Of a stretch of DNA of 34,529 nucleotides, positions 16,814 through 25,854 are shown piece by piece (positions within the stretch are counted from its first letter, which is position 1; every line of letters begins with the position of its first letter). A model generated the notes under the pieces. The model saw only the letters and a list, made by a program, of their open reading frames with translations. It did no database searches and was not told where the DNA came from. The DNA is from Frankiales bacterium (GTDB lineage: Bacteria; Actinomycetota; Actinomycetes; Mycobacteriales; SCTD01): the NCBI GenBank assembly GCA_025464795.1, contig JAODNB010000303.1:1-34529 (forward strand). Direction: 5' to 3'. Position numbers and translations under genes: made by a program.

Positions 16814-17143
16814 ATGTACGCCTTCGTCGTCTTCCTCGGCCTCGCCCTCGGCCTCACTGTCGTCATGCAGGTCATCGACGAGCTGCTGCCCATCAAGGCC
16901 CCCGCGGCTTTGTCCCGCACCATCGCCGTTGCCCTCGCCTGCGGCTTCGCGTGGGCCCTCGACTACTCGGTCTTCACCGCCTTCGGCCAGGACTTCCGCG
17001 AGAGCTGGATGCATCCGGTCATGACCGGTCTGGCCCTCGTCGGCGGCGGCGAGTTCGTCCGCTCGCTCGTCCTCGCGATCAGCCACCGCAGCGGGGACGC
17101 CCCCGTCGAGGTCTCCCCGAGCCACGTGATGCGCGCCGCCTAG
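16814..17143 (+). CDS. Small membrane protein of unknown function
   Basis: A 109-residue protein with three likely transmembrane helices, around residues 2-22, 33-55 and 70-95, and short charged ends. AGGAG (16801-16805) lies eight bases before the ATG; two GTG codons just upstream in frame overlap or touch the SD and are less likely. It is divergent from the ECF sigma gene and shares its 104-bp control region, so it may be a target of that sigma factor or its signal source. This is inference from position. I do not recognise the family; the size recalls holins or small stress membrane proteins, but no motif supports either. Confidence 0.8.
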   Translation: MYAFVVFLGLALGLTVVMQVIDELLPIKAPAALSRTIAVALACGFAWALDYSVFTAFGQDFRESWMHPVMTGLALVGGGEFVRSLVLAISHRSGDAPVEVSPSHVMRAA

Positions 17144-17157
17144 CCCTCTCGACCCGG

Positions 17158-17187
17158 AGGCCCGTCCTGCACCTGCAGGGCGGGCCT
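17158..17187 (+). terminator. Hairpin terminator after the small membrane gene
   Basis: AGGCCCGTCCTGC (17158-17170) pairs with GCAGGGCGGGCCT (17175-17187) around ACCT, with one G-T wobble. It begins 15 bases after the stop and is followed by only TTCG. Confidence 0.82.
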
Positions 17188-17190
17188 TCG

Positions 17191-17196
17191 TATGTT
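17191..17196 (+). promoter_or_regulatory. -10 box for probable leaderless VOC mRNA
   Basis: TATGTT lies exactly 6 bases before the ATG of the VOC gene and just after the preceding terminator. There is no SD in the gap. Confidence 0.5.
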
Positions 17197-17202
17197 GGTG
17201 GC

Positions 17203-17673
17203 ATGGACGCCGCGCAGCGCAAGGACCTGGCCGACGAGCACCTGCGTCCGGACCGCCCGCCGAGCGCCGCCCGGGGGGTGCACCACCTCGCGCTGATCTC
17301 GAGCGACGTCGAGCAGACCGTGCGCTTCTACCAGGACGTGCTCGGCTTCCCGCTGACCCACGTGATGGAGAACCGCGACTACGCGGGTTCCACGCACTTC
17401 TTCTTCGACCTCGGCCACGGGAACGGACTGGCCTTCTTCGACCTCCCCGGCCTGGACCTCGGTCCGTACAAGGAGGTCCTCGGCGGACTGCACCACCTCG
17501 CGATCAGCGTGACCCGCGAGGAGTGGGAGGGCGCGCGGGCGCGTCTGAAGGACGCCGGCATCGAGGTGGTGGAGGAGAGCGGGACGTCGCTGTACTTCCG
17601 GGACCCGGACGGCGCACGCCTCGAGCTGCTCGCCGAGCCCCTCGGGACGATGTACGGCGAGCGGGTGGTCTGA
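17203..17673 (+). CDS. VOC-family (glyoxalase/dioxygenase fold) protein
   Basis: A 156-residue vicinal oxygen chelate protein with two beta-alpha-beta3 modules. Module one starts GVHHLALISSDVEQTVRFY near residue 25; module two starts LHHLAISV near 99 and ends FRDPDGARLELLAE near 132-145. His27 or His28, the second-module His pair and the Glu in RLELL are candidate metal ligands. The fold covers glyoxalase I, extradiol dioxygenases, fosfomycin-type resistance enzymes and others; DLPGLDLG and the short length do not choose between them. ATG was chosen because homology starts soon after and the terminator hairpin precedes it. Its stop is 3 bases from the stop of the converging ppa gene. The reaction is unknown. 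Confidence 0.85.
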   Translation: MDAAQRKDLADEHLRPDRPPSAARGVHHLALISSDVEQTVRFYQDVLGFPLTHVMENRDYAGSTHFFFDLGHGNGLAFFDLPGLDLGPYKEVLGGLHHLAISVTREEWEGARARLKDAGIEVVEESGTSLYFRDPDGARLELLAEPLGTMYGERVV

Positions 17674-17676
17674 CCG

Positions 17677-18204
17677 CTACTGGTTCTTGTAGTCCGGGTC
17701 GCCGGAGTGCTCGATGGCGTGCGGGTTGTCGAGGTAGCGCTTCTGGGAGATGACCACCTCGGCCTCAGCCTCGGTGCGGCCGACCCAGGCAGCGCCCTCG
17801 ACGGACTTGCCGGGCTCGAGGTCCTTGTAGACCTCGAAGAAGTGCTGGATCTCGAGCCGGTCGAACTCCGGCACGTGGAAGATGTCCTGCAGGTGGGACT
17901 GGCGCGGGTCTCCGACAGGTACGCAGAGCAGCTTCTCGTCCGGCCCGGCCTCGTCCGTCATGCGGAACATGCCGATCGTGCGGCAGCGGATGAGGCAGCC
18001 CGGGAACGTCGGCTCGTCGAGCAGCACGAGGGCGTCCAGCGGGTCACCGTCACCGCCGAGGGTGTCCTCCACGAAGCCGTAGTCGCTGGGGTAGCGCGTC
18101 GAGGTGAAGAGCATGCGGTCCAGGCGGATGCGGCCGGAGGTGTGGTCCACCTCGTACTTGTTCCGCTGGCCCTTCGGGATCTCGATGGTGACGTCGAACT
18201 CCAC
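17677..18204 (-). CDS. ppa: Soluble inorganic pyrophosphatase, family I
   Basis: Cytoplasmic enzyme that hydrolyses pyrophosphate and pulls biosynthetic reactions forward; 175 residues. Family I signatures: IEIPKGQRNKYEVD near the N-terminus, YPSDYGFVEDTLGGDGDPLDALVL, which holds the metal-binding aspartates in DGDPLD, and DLEPGKSVEGAAW. It is about 12 residues longer than the roughly 163-residue actinobacterial enzymes I recall, because of a charged C-terminal tail (HSGDPDYKNQ). GTG was chosen since AGGAGAAG lies about nine bases upstream; the frame stays open further but lacks family residues. The gene is divergent from dacB and converges on the VOC gene with only 3 bases between stops. The membrane pump hppA gives the cell a second, unrelated PPase. 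Confidence 0.97.
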   Translation of the reverse strand: MEFDVTIEIPKGQRNKYEVDHTSGRIRLDRMLFTSTRYPSDYGFVEDTLGGDGDPLDALVLLDEPTFPGCLIRCRTIGMFRMTDEAGPDEKLLCVPVGDPRQSHLQDIFHVPEFDRLEIQHFFEVYKDLEPGKSVEGAAWVGRTEAEAEVVISQKRYLDNPHAIEHSGDPDYKNQ

Positions 18205-18332
18205 GGTGCGCACTTCTCCTGGCCTCAAGCGGTGACACGGACAGCACCTAGTGTCCCGTACGGACGAACCGGGCAGGTTCCCGGGAGGGTGTGGCAACGG
18301 CCACGTTCTGCAGAGCTCAAGGAGGCGATGGC

Positions 18333-19685
18333 GTGCGCAAGGGGCTGCTCGGGGTCACGGCCCTGGTGCTGCTCCTGGGTGCCGGCGCCGGCGGGACCCT
18401 CTACTACCGGGCCGACAACCCGACGACGCCCGTCGCCTCGCCCACTCGCAGCGCTGCACCACAGCCGGTCCGTGCCCCGATCCTGCAGCCGGCCGTCGCG
18501 ACCGCTCCGGTTCCCACGGGAGCCGGGTTGGCGCGCGCGCTCACGGCGGCGCTCCGGGCCCCTGGGCTCGGGACGAAGGTGGGGATGTCGGTCCTCGACG
18601 CGCTGTCCGGGGAGGCCCTGCTCGAGATCGGCGCGAGCCGCCCCGTGACACCGGCGTCCACGGCGAAGATCGCCACCGCTGTGGCTGCCCTCAAGGTCCT
18701 GCGACCCGAGCAGGTCTTCACGACGACCGTCACCCAGGGCGCCGCGGGCGACGTGGTCCTCGTCGGCGCCGGCGATCCCACCCTCGGTGGCAGGTTCGCC
18801 CAGGTCGGCTACCCGAGCGTGGCGCGGCTCTCGAACCTGGCCGCGCAGCTGAAGGGCGTGGTCGTCAAGCGGGTCGTCGTCGACGACAGGCTGTTCGCCG
18901 GCGCCCGGCTCGGCCCCGGGTGGAAGCCCGGGTACGTGAGCGACGGGGACGTCGCCCCCGTCAGCGCGCTCGAGGTCGATGAGGGACGCACCTCTCGCGC
19001 CAAGAGCTCCCCCCGGTCCTCGGACCCTGCGCTGGAGGCCGGACGGCAGCTCGCCGCCCTGCTTAAGGTCAGGACCGTCGTTCGCGGAGCGTCGCCCGCT
19101 GGTGCTGCGGTGCTGGCCCACGTGGACTCCCCGACGGTGGCCCAGCTGGTGGAGTCCATGCTGACGCGCAGCGACAACGACCTCGCCGAGGCCTTGTCCC
19201 GGCACGTCGCGCTGTCCATGAGGATGGCTGCCACCTTCGCCGGAGCGAGCGCGGCGGTCCACATCGCCCTCGGATCGATCCTCGACGACGCCCGTGTCGA
19301 TCGCTCCGCGCTTCAGCTCCGGGACGGCAGCGGGCTCTCGCCACTGGACCGCCTCGAACCGGCTGCCCTGACGAGGCTGCTCGCCGTCGTCGGCGCTGAC
19401 CAGCGGTACGGGCCCCTGCTGAGCGGCCTGCCCGTCGCCGGCTTCGACGGGACGCTGGCGAAGCGCTACCGCACGGCACCGACGTCGACCGCTGCCGGCG
19501 AGGTGCGGGCCAAGACCGGCACCTTGAACGGGGTCAGCGCTCTGGCTGGTCTCGTCCGCACCAAGGACGGCCGGTTGCTGGCGTTCGACCTGACCGCTGA
19601 CGGGGTGCCGCTCACCGGCAACCTCAAGGCCCAGGCCGCCCTCGATCGGGTCGCCGCCGTGCTGGCCTCCTGCGGCTGCACGTGA
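18333..19685 (+). CDS. dacB: D-alanyl-D-alanine carboxypeptidase / PBP4 (class C)
   Basis: Penicillin-binding protein of the peptidase S13 family that trims D-Ala or cuts cross-links in peptidoglycan; 450 residues. Catalytic motifs are all present: Ser109-Thr-Ala-Lys112 (SxxK), Ser280-Asp-Asn282 (SxN) and Lys394-Thr-Gly396 (KTG). A single N-terminal hydrophobic segment (residues 4-20) after RK serves as signal peptide or membrane anchor, then a Pro/Ala-rich linker to residue 65. The domain between SxxK and SxN fits the PBP4 insertion. GTG was chosen for AAGGAGG seven bases upstream (18319-18325). It is divergent from ppa and 20 bases from the DUF2342 gene, an order I recall from Mycobacterium and Streptomyces. 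Confidence 0.94.
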   Translation: MRKGLLGVTALVLLLGAGAGGTLYYRADNPTTPVASPTRSAAPQPVRAPILQPAVATAPVPTGAGLARALTAALRAPGLGTKVGMSVLDALSGEALLEIGASRPVTPASTAKIATAVAALKVLRPEQVFTTTVTQGAAGDVVLVGAGDPTLGGRFAQVGYPSVARLSNLAAQLKGVVVKRVVVDDRLFAGARLGPGWKPGYVSDGDVAPVSALEVDEGRTSRAKSSPRSSDPALEAGRQLAALLKVRTVVRGASPAGAAVLAHVDSPTVAQLVESMLTRSDNDLAEALSRHVALSMRMAATFAGASAAVHIALGSILDDARVDRSALQLRDGSGLSPLDRLEPAALTRLLAVVGADQRYGPLLSGLPVAGFDGTLAKRYRTAPTSTAAGEVRAKTGTLNGVSALAGLVRTKDGRLLAFDLTADGVPLTGNLKAQAALDRVAAVLASCGCT

Positions 19686-19693
19686 CCGCCACG

Positions 19694-19699
19694 TAGCCT
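19694..19699 (+). promoter_or_regulatory. -10 box for probable leaderless zincin mRNA
   Basis: TAGCCT ends 6 bases before the ATG of the DUF2342 gene, in a 20-base gap after dacB. No SD is present. Confidence 0.5.
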
Positions 19700-19705
19700 C
19701 AGAGC

Positions 19706-20734
19706 ATGGGAGTCGTCGACACCGACCTGGCCGCTTCGGTCGCCGCTCGCCTCGCGCCCGCGGGCCCGAGGCTCAGCCTCACGGAGGCCGCCGATGTGGT
19801 GATCATGCTGCGCGACGTGACCGACCAGGCCGAGCAGCACGTCCGCGACGTGACGGGGCTGCACGGGGTTGTCGGACCCGCGACCGTCGTCGACCGACCA
19901 GGTTGGGCGAAGGCCAACATCGAGGGCTTCGACGTCGTGCTCGCCCCGCTCGGGGAAACCCTGCTGGCCAAGCAGAACAAGCTCGCCGCAGGCGTCACCT
20001 CGAAGGTGACGGCTGTCCAGATGGGGACGCTGCTGTCGTGGCTGTCGAGCAAGGTCCTGGGCCAGTACGAGGCGTTCCAGCCTCCGGGCCAGGAGGGCCG
20101 CCTGCTGCTCGTGGCGCCGAACATCGTCGAGACCGAGCGCCGGCTCGGTGTCGACCCGCACGACTTCCGGCTCTGGGTCGCGTTGCACGAGGTGACCCAC
20201 CGCACCCAGTTCACCGCTGTCGACTGGTTGCACGACCACGTCCGCTCCGAGATCGGTGAGCTGCTCAAGGCGACGTCGCTGGACGACCCGGAGGCCCTGC
20301 TGAAGCGGCTGAAAGCCGTCAGGTCCGTGCCGCGGGGCTCCCTCGCCGAGATGCTGCAGACCCCCGAGCAGCGCGTCGTGATGGACCGGGTCACCGCCTT
20401 CATGTCGCTGCTCGAGGGTCACGCCGAGCACGTCATGGACGGCGTCGGTCCGTCGGTGGTGCCGACCGTGCAGCTCATCCGCGACCGCTTCGAGGAACGT
20501 CGCCGGCACCGTGGCAACCCGCTCGAGCGCCTGCTGCGCAGGCTCCTGGGTCTCGACATGAAGGCGCTCCAGTACGCCGAGGGCTCGCGCTTCGTGAAGG
20601 CCGTGGTCGACGAGGTCGGCATGGCCGGCTTCAACCGGGTCTGGGAGTCGCCCGCCACGTTGCCGACCCGTGCCGAGATCACGGCGCCGCTCGACTGGGT
20701 GGCGCGCGTGCACGGGACCGCTGCCAGCGCATGA
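19706..20734 (+). CDS. Zinc-dependent metalloprotease-like protein (DUF2342)
   Basis: A 342-residue protein of the zincin family DUF2342, sometimes labelled coenzyme F420 biosynthesis-associated. The zinc motif is His161-Glu-Val-Thr-His165 in LHEVTHRTQF; a second conserved block LLEGHAEHVMD (235-245) may provide the third ligand, with Glu237, His239 and Glu241 as candidates. No signal peptide or membrane helix is seen, so it should be cytoplasmic. C-terminal residues 262-285 are strongly basic (RDRFEERRRHRGN). The start lies 6 bases after a -10-like hexamer. Its stop overlaps tilS by 4 bases (ATGA), so the two are coupled. Substrate and any link to F420 are unknown; the family label comes from recall. 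Confidence 0.87.
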   Translation: MGVVDTDLAASVAARLAPAGPRLSLTEAADVVIMLRDVTDQAEQHVRDVTGLHGVVGPATVVDRPGWAKANIEGFDVVLAPLGETLLAKQNKLAAGVTSKVTAVQMGTLLSWLSSKVLGQYEAFQPPGQEGRLLLVAPNIVETERRLGVDPHDFRLWVALHEVTHRTQFTAVDWLHDHVRSEIGELLKATSLDDPEALLKRLKAVRSVPRGSLAEMLQTPEQRVVMDRVTAFMSLLEGHAEHVMDGVGPSVVPTVQLIRDRFEERRRHRGNPLERLLRRLLGLDMKALQYAEGSRFVKAVVDEVGMAGFNRVWESPATLPTRAEITAPLDWVARVHGTAASA

Positions 20735-21600
20735 CCGGCCCGCCGGTCGCGACAGCCGCCGTCAGGGTGGCCGTCCGCCGGTGCCTCGAGGGCGTCGAGG
20801 GCGTCGTCAGCGCAGCCGTGAGCGGAGGTGCTGACTCGCTGGCGCTCGCGGCCGCGCTCGCCTTCGAGCGCCCGGGTTCCGGAGCGGTGGTGGTGGACCA
20901 CCGGCTCCAGCCAGGGTCGGAGGAGGTCGCTGCCAAGGCAGCCGCGCAGTGCGCGGGCCTCGGGCTGGTGTCCCAGGTCCTCACCGGGCAGTCGCCCCCG
21001 GGTGAGGCCGCAGCCCGTGCCCTCCGTTACTCGCTGCTGGACACGGCCGGGGGCACCGTTCTGCTCGGACACACGAAGGACGACCAAGCCGAGTCGGTGC
21101 TCCTCGGCCTCCTGCGCGGATCCGGTACCCGAGCAGCCTCCGGCATGGCCGCCGTCCGCGGTCGCTACCGCAGGCCGCTGCTGGACGTCGCCCGCTCGGT
21201 GACGAGGCGGGCATGTGAGGAGGCGGGGCTCGAGCCGTGGGAGGACCCGCACAACGAGGACCCCTCGTACGCGCGGGTGAAGGCGCGACAGCTGCTCCAC
21301 GGGTTGGACCTGACCGACGGTCTGGCGCGCAGCGCACGGCTGCTCCGGGAGGACGCGGACGCCCTCGACGCGCTGACCGTCGTGACGCAGGACGTCGGTG
21401 AGCTGGCCAGCATGCCAGCGGCGCTGCGGTCGCGGAGCCTCAAGCGCTGGGCCGAGGAGCGCTGTGGCCAGGCCGTCACCAGCGCCCATGTCGATGCCCT
21501 GAGGGCCCTCGTCGAGGACTGGCGGGGCCAGGGCCCGGTGGCCCTTCCGGGGGGAGGCCGTGCCAGCCGCGATCAGGGACAGCTAGCCTTCGGACGGTGA
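20731..21600 (+). CDS. tilS: tRNA(Ile)-lysidine synthase
   Basis: ATP-dependent enzyme that places lysine on C34 of tRNA-Ile(CAU), switching its reading from AUG to AUA; essential in most bacteria. The N-type ATP pyrophosphatase loop is SGGADS at 31-36, with VVVDHRLQPGS and LGHTKDDQAESVLLGLLRGSG following, all typical of TilS/MesJ. At 289 residues it is near the short actinobacterial form and lacks the large C-terminal domains of the Escherichia coli enzyme. ATG overlaps the zincin stop by 4 bases, and its own stop overlaps hpt by 4 bases (GTGA). The tilS-hpt-ftsH order is widely conserved in Gram-positive bacteria. Confidence 0.94.
   Translation: MTGPPVATAAVRVAVRRCLEGVEGVVSAAVSGGADSLALAAALAFERPGSGAVVVDHRLQPGSEEVAAKAAAQCAGLGLVSQVLTGQSPPGEAAARALRYSLLDTAGGTVLLGHTKDDQAESVLLGLLRGSGTRAASGMAAVRGRYRRPLLDVARSVTRRACEEAGLEPWEDPHNEDPSYARVKARQLLHGLDLTDGLARSARLLREDADALDALTVVTQDVGELASMPAALRSRSLKRWAEERCGQAVTSAHVDALRALVEDWRGQGPVALPGGGRASRDQGQLAFGR
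21584..21589 (+). promoter_or_regulatory. -10-like box before hpt, inside tilS
   Basis: TAGCCT lies within the last codons of tilS and ends 7 bases before the hpt GTG. It could give hpt a separate leaderless transcript in addition to read-through from tilS. Being inside a coding frame, it is less certain than the intergenic examples. Confidence 0.35.
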
Positions 21601-22148
21601 GCCAACGCGTCCCCGCGGAGATCGAGAAGGTCCTTGTCTCCGAGCAGGAGATCCAGGCCAAGATCCAGGAGCTCGCCCAGGCCATCGACCGGGACTACGC
21701 CGGCAAGGAGATCCTGCTCGTCGGGGTCCTCAAGGGCGCCGTGATGGTGATGGCAGACCTGGCGCGCGCCCTCGAGACGCCGGTCTCCATGGAGTTCATG
21801 GCCGTGTCCAGCTACGGCTCCTCGACCTCGTCGTCCGGTGTCGTCCGGATCCTGAAGGACCTCGACCGGGACCTGGCAGACCAGCACGTCCTGGTCGTCG
21901 AGGACATCATCGACTCCGGGCTGACCCTCAACTGGCTGCTGCGGAACATGCGCTCGCGCGGGCCGGCCTCGGTGGAGGTCTGCGCTCTGCTGCGCAAGCC
22001 CGAAGCCGCGAAGGTCGAGGTGCCCGTGAAGTACGTCGGCTTCGACATGCCGGACGAGTTCGTCGTGGGCTACGGACTGGACTACGGCGAGAGGTACCGG
22101 GACCTGCCTTTCGTGGGTCTGCTCAAGCCCGAGGTGTACGCGAGGTAG
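21597..22148 (+). CDS. hpt: Hypoxanthine phosphoribosyltransferase
   Basis: Purine salvage enzyme joining hypoxanthine or guanine to PRPP to give IMP or GMP; 183 residues, the usual size. The PRPP motif is VLVVEDIIDSGLTL at about 98-111, with acidic Glu102-Asp103 ahead of the loop. LVGVLKGAVMVMADLAR (41-57) holds the cis-peptide Leu-Lys-Gly loop, SSYGSSTSS (71-79) is the flexible lid, and VGFDMPDEFVVGYGLDY near 143-159 is the base-binding end. GTG overlaps the tilS stop by 4 bases. A 120-bp gap with its own promoter features separates it from ftsH. Confidence 0.96.
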   Translation: MSQRVPAEIEKVLVSEQEIQAKIQELAQAIDRDYAGKEILLVGVLKGAVMVMADLARALETPVSMEFMAVSSYGSSTSSSGVVRILKDLDRDLADQHVLVVEDIIDSGLTLNWLLRNMRSRGPASVEVCALLRKPEAAKVEVPVKYVGFDMPDEFVVGYGLDYGERYRDLPFVGLLKPEVYAR

Positions 22149-22164
22149 GTCACGTCCGGGTGGT

Positions 22165-22190
22165 GGAACGAGCCTGTCTGCGGGAGCGTT
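22165..22190 (+). promoter_or_regulatory. SigR/SigH-type promoter candidate for ftsH
   Basis: GGAAC (22165-22169) is followed 18 bases later by GTT (22188-22190, within CGTTGA). This matches the known GGAAY-N18-GTT pattern of actinobacterial thiol-oxidative and heat-stress ECF sigma factors. It would start transcription about 70 bases before the ftsH ATG. Confidence 0.5.
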
Positions 22191-22237
22191 GAACCGGTGT
22201 ACCGTTTGTGACCACGTCCTACAGGACAATTCGCCGT

Positions 22238-22268
22238 CAGGAGGGACGGGGCATCCCGCCCCGCGCAC

Positions 22269-22271
<3 letters not shown>
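22238..22271 (+). promoter_or_regulatory. ftsH leader: SD, hairpin, then AUG
   Basis: The SD AGGAGG (22239-22244) is 24 bases from the ATG (22269), too far for normal use. In between, CGGGGC (22247-22252) pairs with GCCCCG (22258-22263) around ATCCC. Folding would bring the SD to about 7 unpaired bases from the start. No other start codon in frame lies closer. Confidence 0.5.
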
Positions 22272-24326
<2,055 letters not shown>

Positions 24327-24349
24327 CGCCTGTCAGCAGGACCCTCGTC

Positions 24350-25117
24350 ATGGGGGTCCTCAACGTCACGCCGGACAGCTTCAGCGACGGCGGCCGCCAC
24401 GCCACCGTCGAGGAGGCGCTCGCGTTCGGGTTGCAGCTGCGCGACCAGGGCGCGGACCTGGTCGACGTCGGGGGCGAGTCCACCCGCCCGGGCGCCTCTC
24501 GGGTCCCGGTCGACGTCGAGCTGTCGCGGGTGGTCCCGGTCATCGCCGGCCTGGCTGCTGCCGGGGTGCAGTGCTCGGTCGACACCACGCGAGCCTCGGT
24601 CGCCCTCGCCGCTGTCGAGGCCGGTGCGGTTCTCGTCAACGACGTGAGCGGCGGTCTGGCCGACCCGACGATGCTCGGTGTGGTGGCTTCGCTGGGGGTG
24701 CCCTACGTCGCGATGCACTGGCGAGGTTCCAGCGCTGACATGCAGACCCGAGCGGTGTACGACGACGTCGTCGCCGAGGTCTGCGCCGAGCTCGCCGCGC
24801 GGGTGCAGGCGTGCTCCGCCGCGGGGATCGCGTCGGTGATCGTCGATCCGGGGATCGGGTTCGCGAAGACGGCGGAGCACAACTGGGCGCTGCTCGCTGC
24901 CCTCCCTCGTCTTCGTGAGCTGGGCCCGCTGCTGCTCGGTTCGTCACGCAAGGCCTTCCTGGGTGCGCTCCTCGACAGCCGCGAACCTGCGGGCCGGGAC
25001 AACGCCACCACCGCCCTCACGGCCCTCGCAGCGGCGGAAGGCGCGTGGGGGGTGCGGGTGCACGACGTCAGCGGCTCCGCTGACGCCGTCAGGGTCGTGG
25101 AGCGGCTGCGTGGATGA
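24350..25117 (+). CDS. folP: Dihydropteroate synthase
   Basis: Condenses p-aminobenzoate with hydroxymethyl-dihydropterin pyrophosphate; the target of sulfonamides. 255 residues. Family motifs: MGVLNVTPDSFSDGG at the N-terminus, VDVGGESTRPGA, NDVSGG, MHWRG, DPGIGFAKT, GSSRKAFLG and VHDV near the end. The ATG places the conserved MGVLNVT exactly at the N-terminus, unusually short; the frame is open upstream but offers no ATG, GTG or TTG before the ftsH stop, so either this start is right or a rare codon (CTG at 24323) is used. AGCAGG lies nine bases upstream. It overlaps the NTF2-like gene by 8 bases. Confidence 0.95.
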   Translation: MGVLNVTPDSFSDGGRHATVEEALAFGLQLRDQGADLVDVGGESTRPGASRVPVDVELSRVVPVIAGLAAAGVQCSVDTTRASVALAAVEAGAVLVNDVSGGLADPTMLGVVASLGVPYVAMHWRGSSADMQTRAVYDDVVAEVCAELAARVQACSAAGIASVIVDPGIGFAKTAEHNWALLAALPRLRELGPLLLGSSRKAFLGALLDSREPAGRDNATTALTALAAAEGAWGVRVHDVSGSADAVRVVERLRG

Positions 25118-25505
25118 GGTCGAGGCCGCGAACGCGGCCCTCTACAGCGCCTTCGAGACCGGTGACGTGGACCTGATGGAGGCGGTCTGGGACCAGGAGG
25201 AGCCCGAGGCTCTGGTCTGCGTGCACCCCGGCTGGCCGATGCTCCGGGGTCGCGTGGCGATCCTGCGGTCGTGGTCTGCCGTCATGGCCAACACCGACTA
25301 CATCCAGTTCTTCCTCACCGACGTGCAGGTCGCGGTCGCCGGCCCGACCGCGATCGTCACCTGCACCGAGAACGTGCTGACCTCCGCCGACGTCGGCGAG
25401 AACACCTCGGTGGTTGCCACCAACGTCTTCGTCAAGCGAGCGGAGGGGTGGCGGCTCCTGGTCCACCACGGCTCGCCCGTGCTCGGGAGGCTCTCTCATG
25501 AGTGA
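25110..25505 (+). CDS. NTF2/SnoaL-like protein in the folate operon
   Basis: A 131-residue single-domain protein with the pattern of the NTF2-like/DUF4440 superfamily: an N-terminal helix pair (VEAANAALYSAFETGDVDLM), a histidine-bearing loop VHPGWPMLRGR, then beta strands ending VFVKRAEGWRLLVHHGSPV. The fold forms a cone with an internal pocket and includes enzymes and binding proteins. The GTG lies inside folP, overlapping by 8 bases, and the stop overlaps folB by 8 bases, so expression is tightly tied to folate synthesis. I recall the same placement in Streptomyces. No catalytic residues can be assigned; a role in folate chemistry is inferred only from position. Confidence 0.85.
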   Translation: MDEVEAANAALYSAFETGDVDLMEAVWDQEEPEALVCVHPGWPMLRGRVAILRSWSAVMANTDYIQFFLTDVQVAVAGPTAIVTCTENVLTSADVGENTSVVATNVFVKRAEGWRLLVHHGSPVLGRLSHE

Positions 25506-25854
25506 TCGCATCGCCCTGACCGGGCTGCGCGTCCGGGGCTTCCACGGCGTGCTGGCCTCCGAGCGCAGCGAGGGTCAGGACTTCGTCATCGACGCGGTCC
25601 TCAACGTCGACACCCGAGCCGCGGCGGCCTCGGACGACCTGGCTGCAACGGTCGACTACGGCTCGCTGGCGTCGCAGCTGGCGGACGTGGTCGCGGGCGA
25701 GCCGGTCAACCTCATCGAGACCCTCGCGGCCCGCCTCGCCGCGGTGTGCCTCGCCGACCCGCGCGTCATCTCCGCCCGCGTCACGGTGCACAAGCCGTCC
25801 GCACCGATCCCCTTGACCTTCCAGGACGTCTCGGTGACGGTGGAACGACCGTGA
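25498..25854 (+). CDS. folB: Dihydroneopterin aldolase
   Basis: Cleaves 7,8-dihydroneopterin to hydroxymethyl-dihydropterin and glycolaldehyde; 118 residues, normal size. It starts MSDRIALTGLRVRGFHGVL, where GFHGV with its glycine-histidine turn is the family signature, and continues with QDFVIDAVL, ATVDYGSLA and NLIETLAARLA (the catalytic-region helix with Glu), ending VTVHKPSAPIPLTFQDVSV. GGGAGG lies about eight bases before the ATG. It overlaps its upstream neighbour by 8 bases and folK by 4 bases (GTGA). Together with folP and folK it covers consecutive steps of tetrahydrofolate synthesis. Confidence 0.95.
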   Translation: MSDRIALTGLRVRGFHGVLASERSEGQDFVIDAVLNVDTRAAAASDDLAATVDYGSLASQLADVVAGEPVNLIETLAARLAAVCLADPRVISARVTVHKPSAPIPLTFQDVSVTVERP

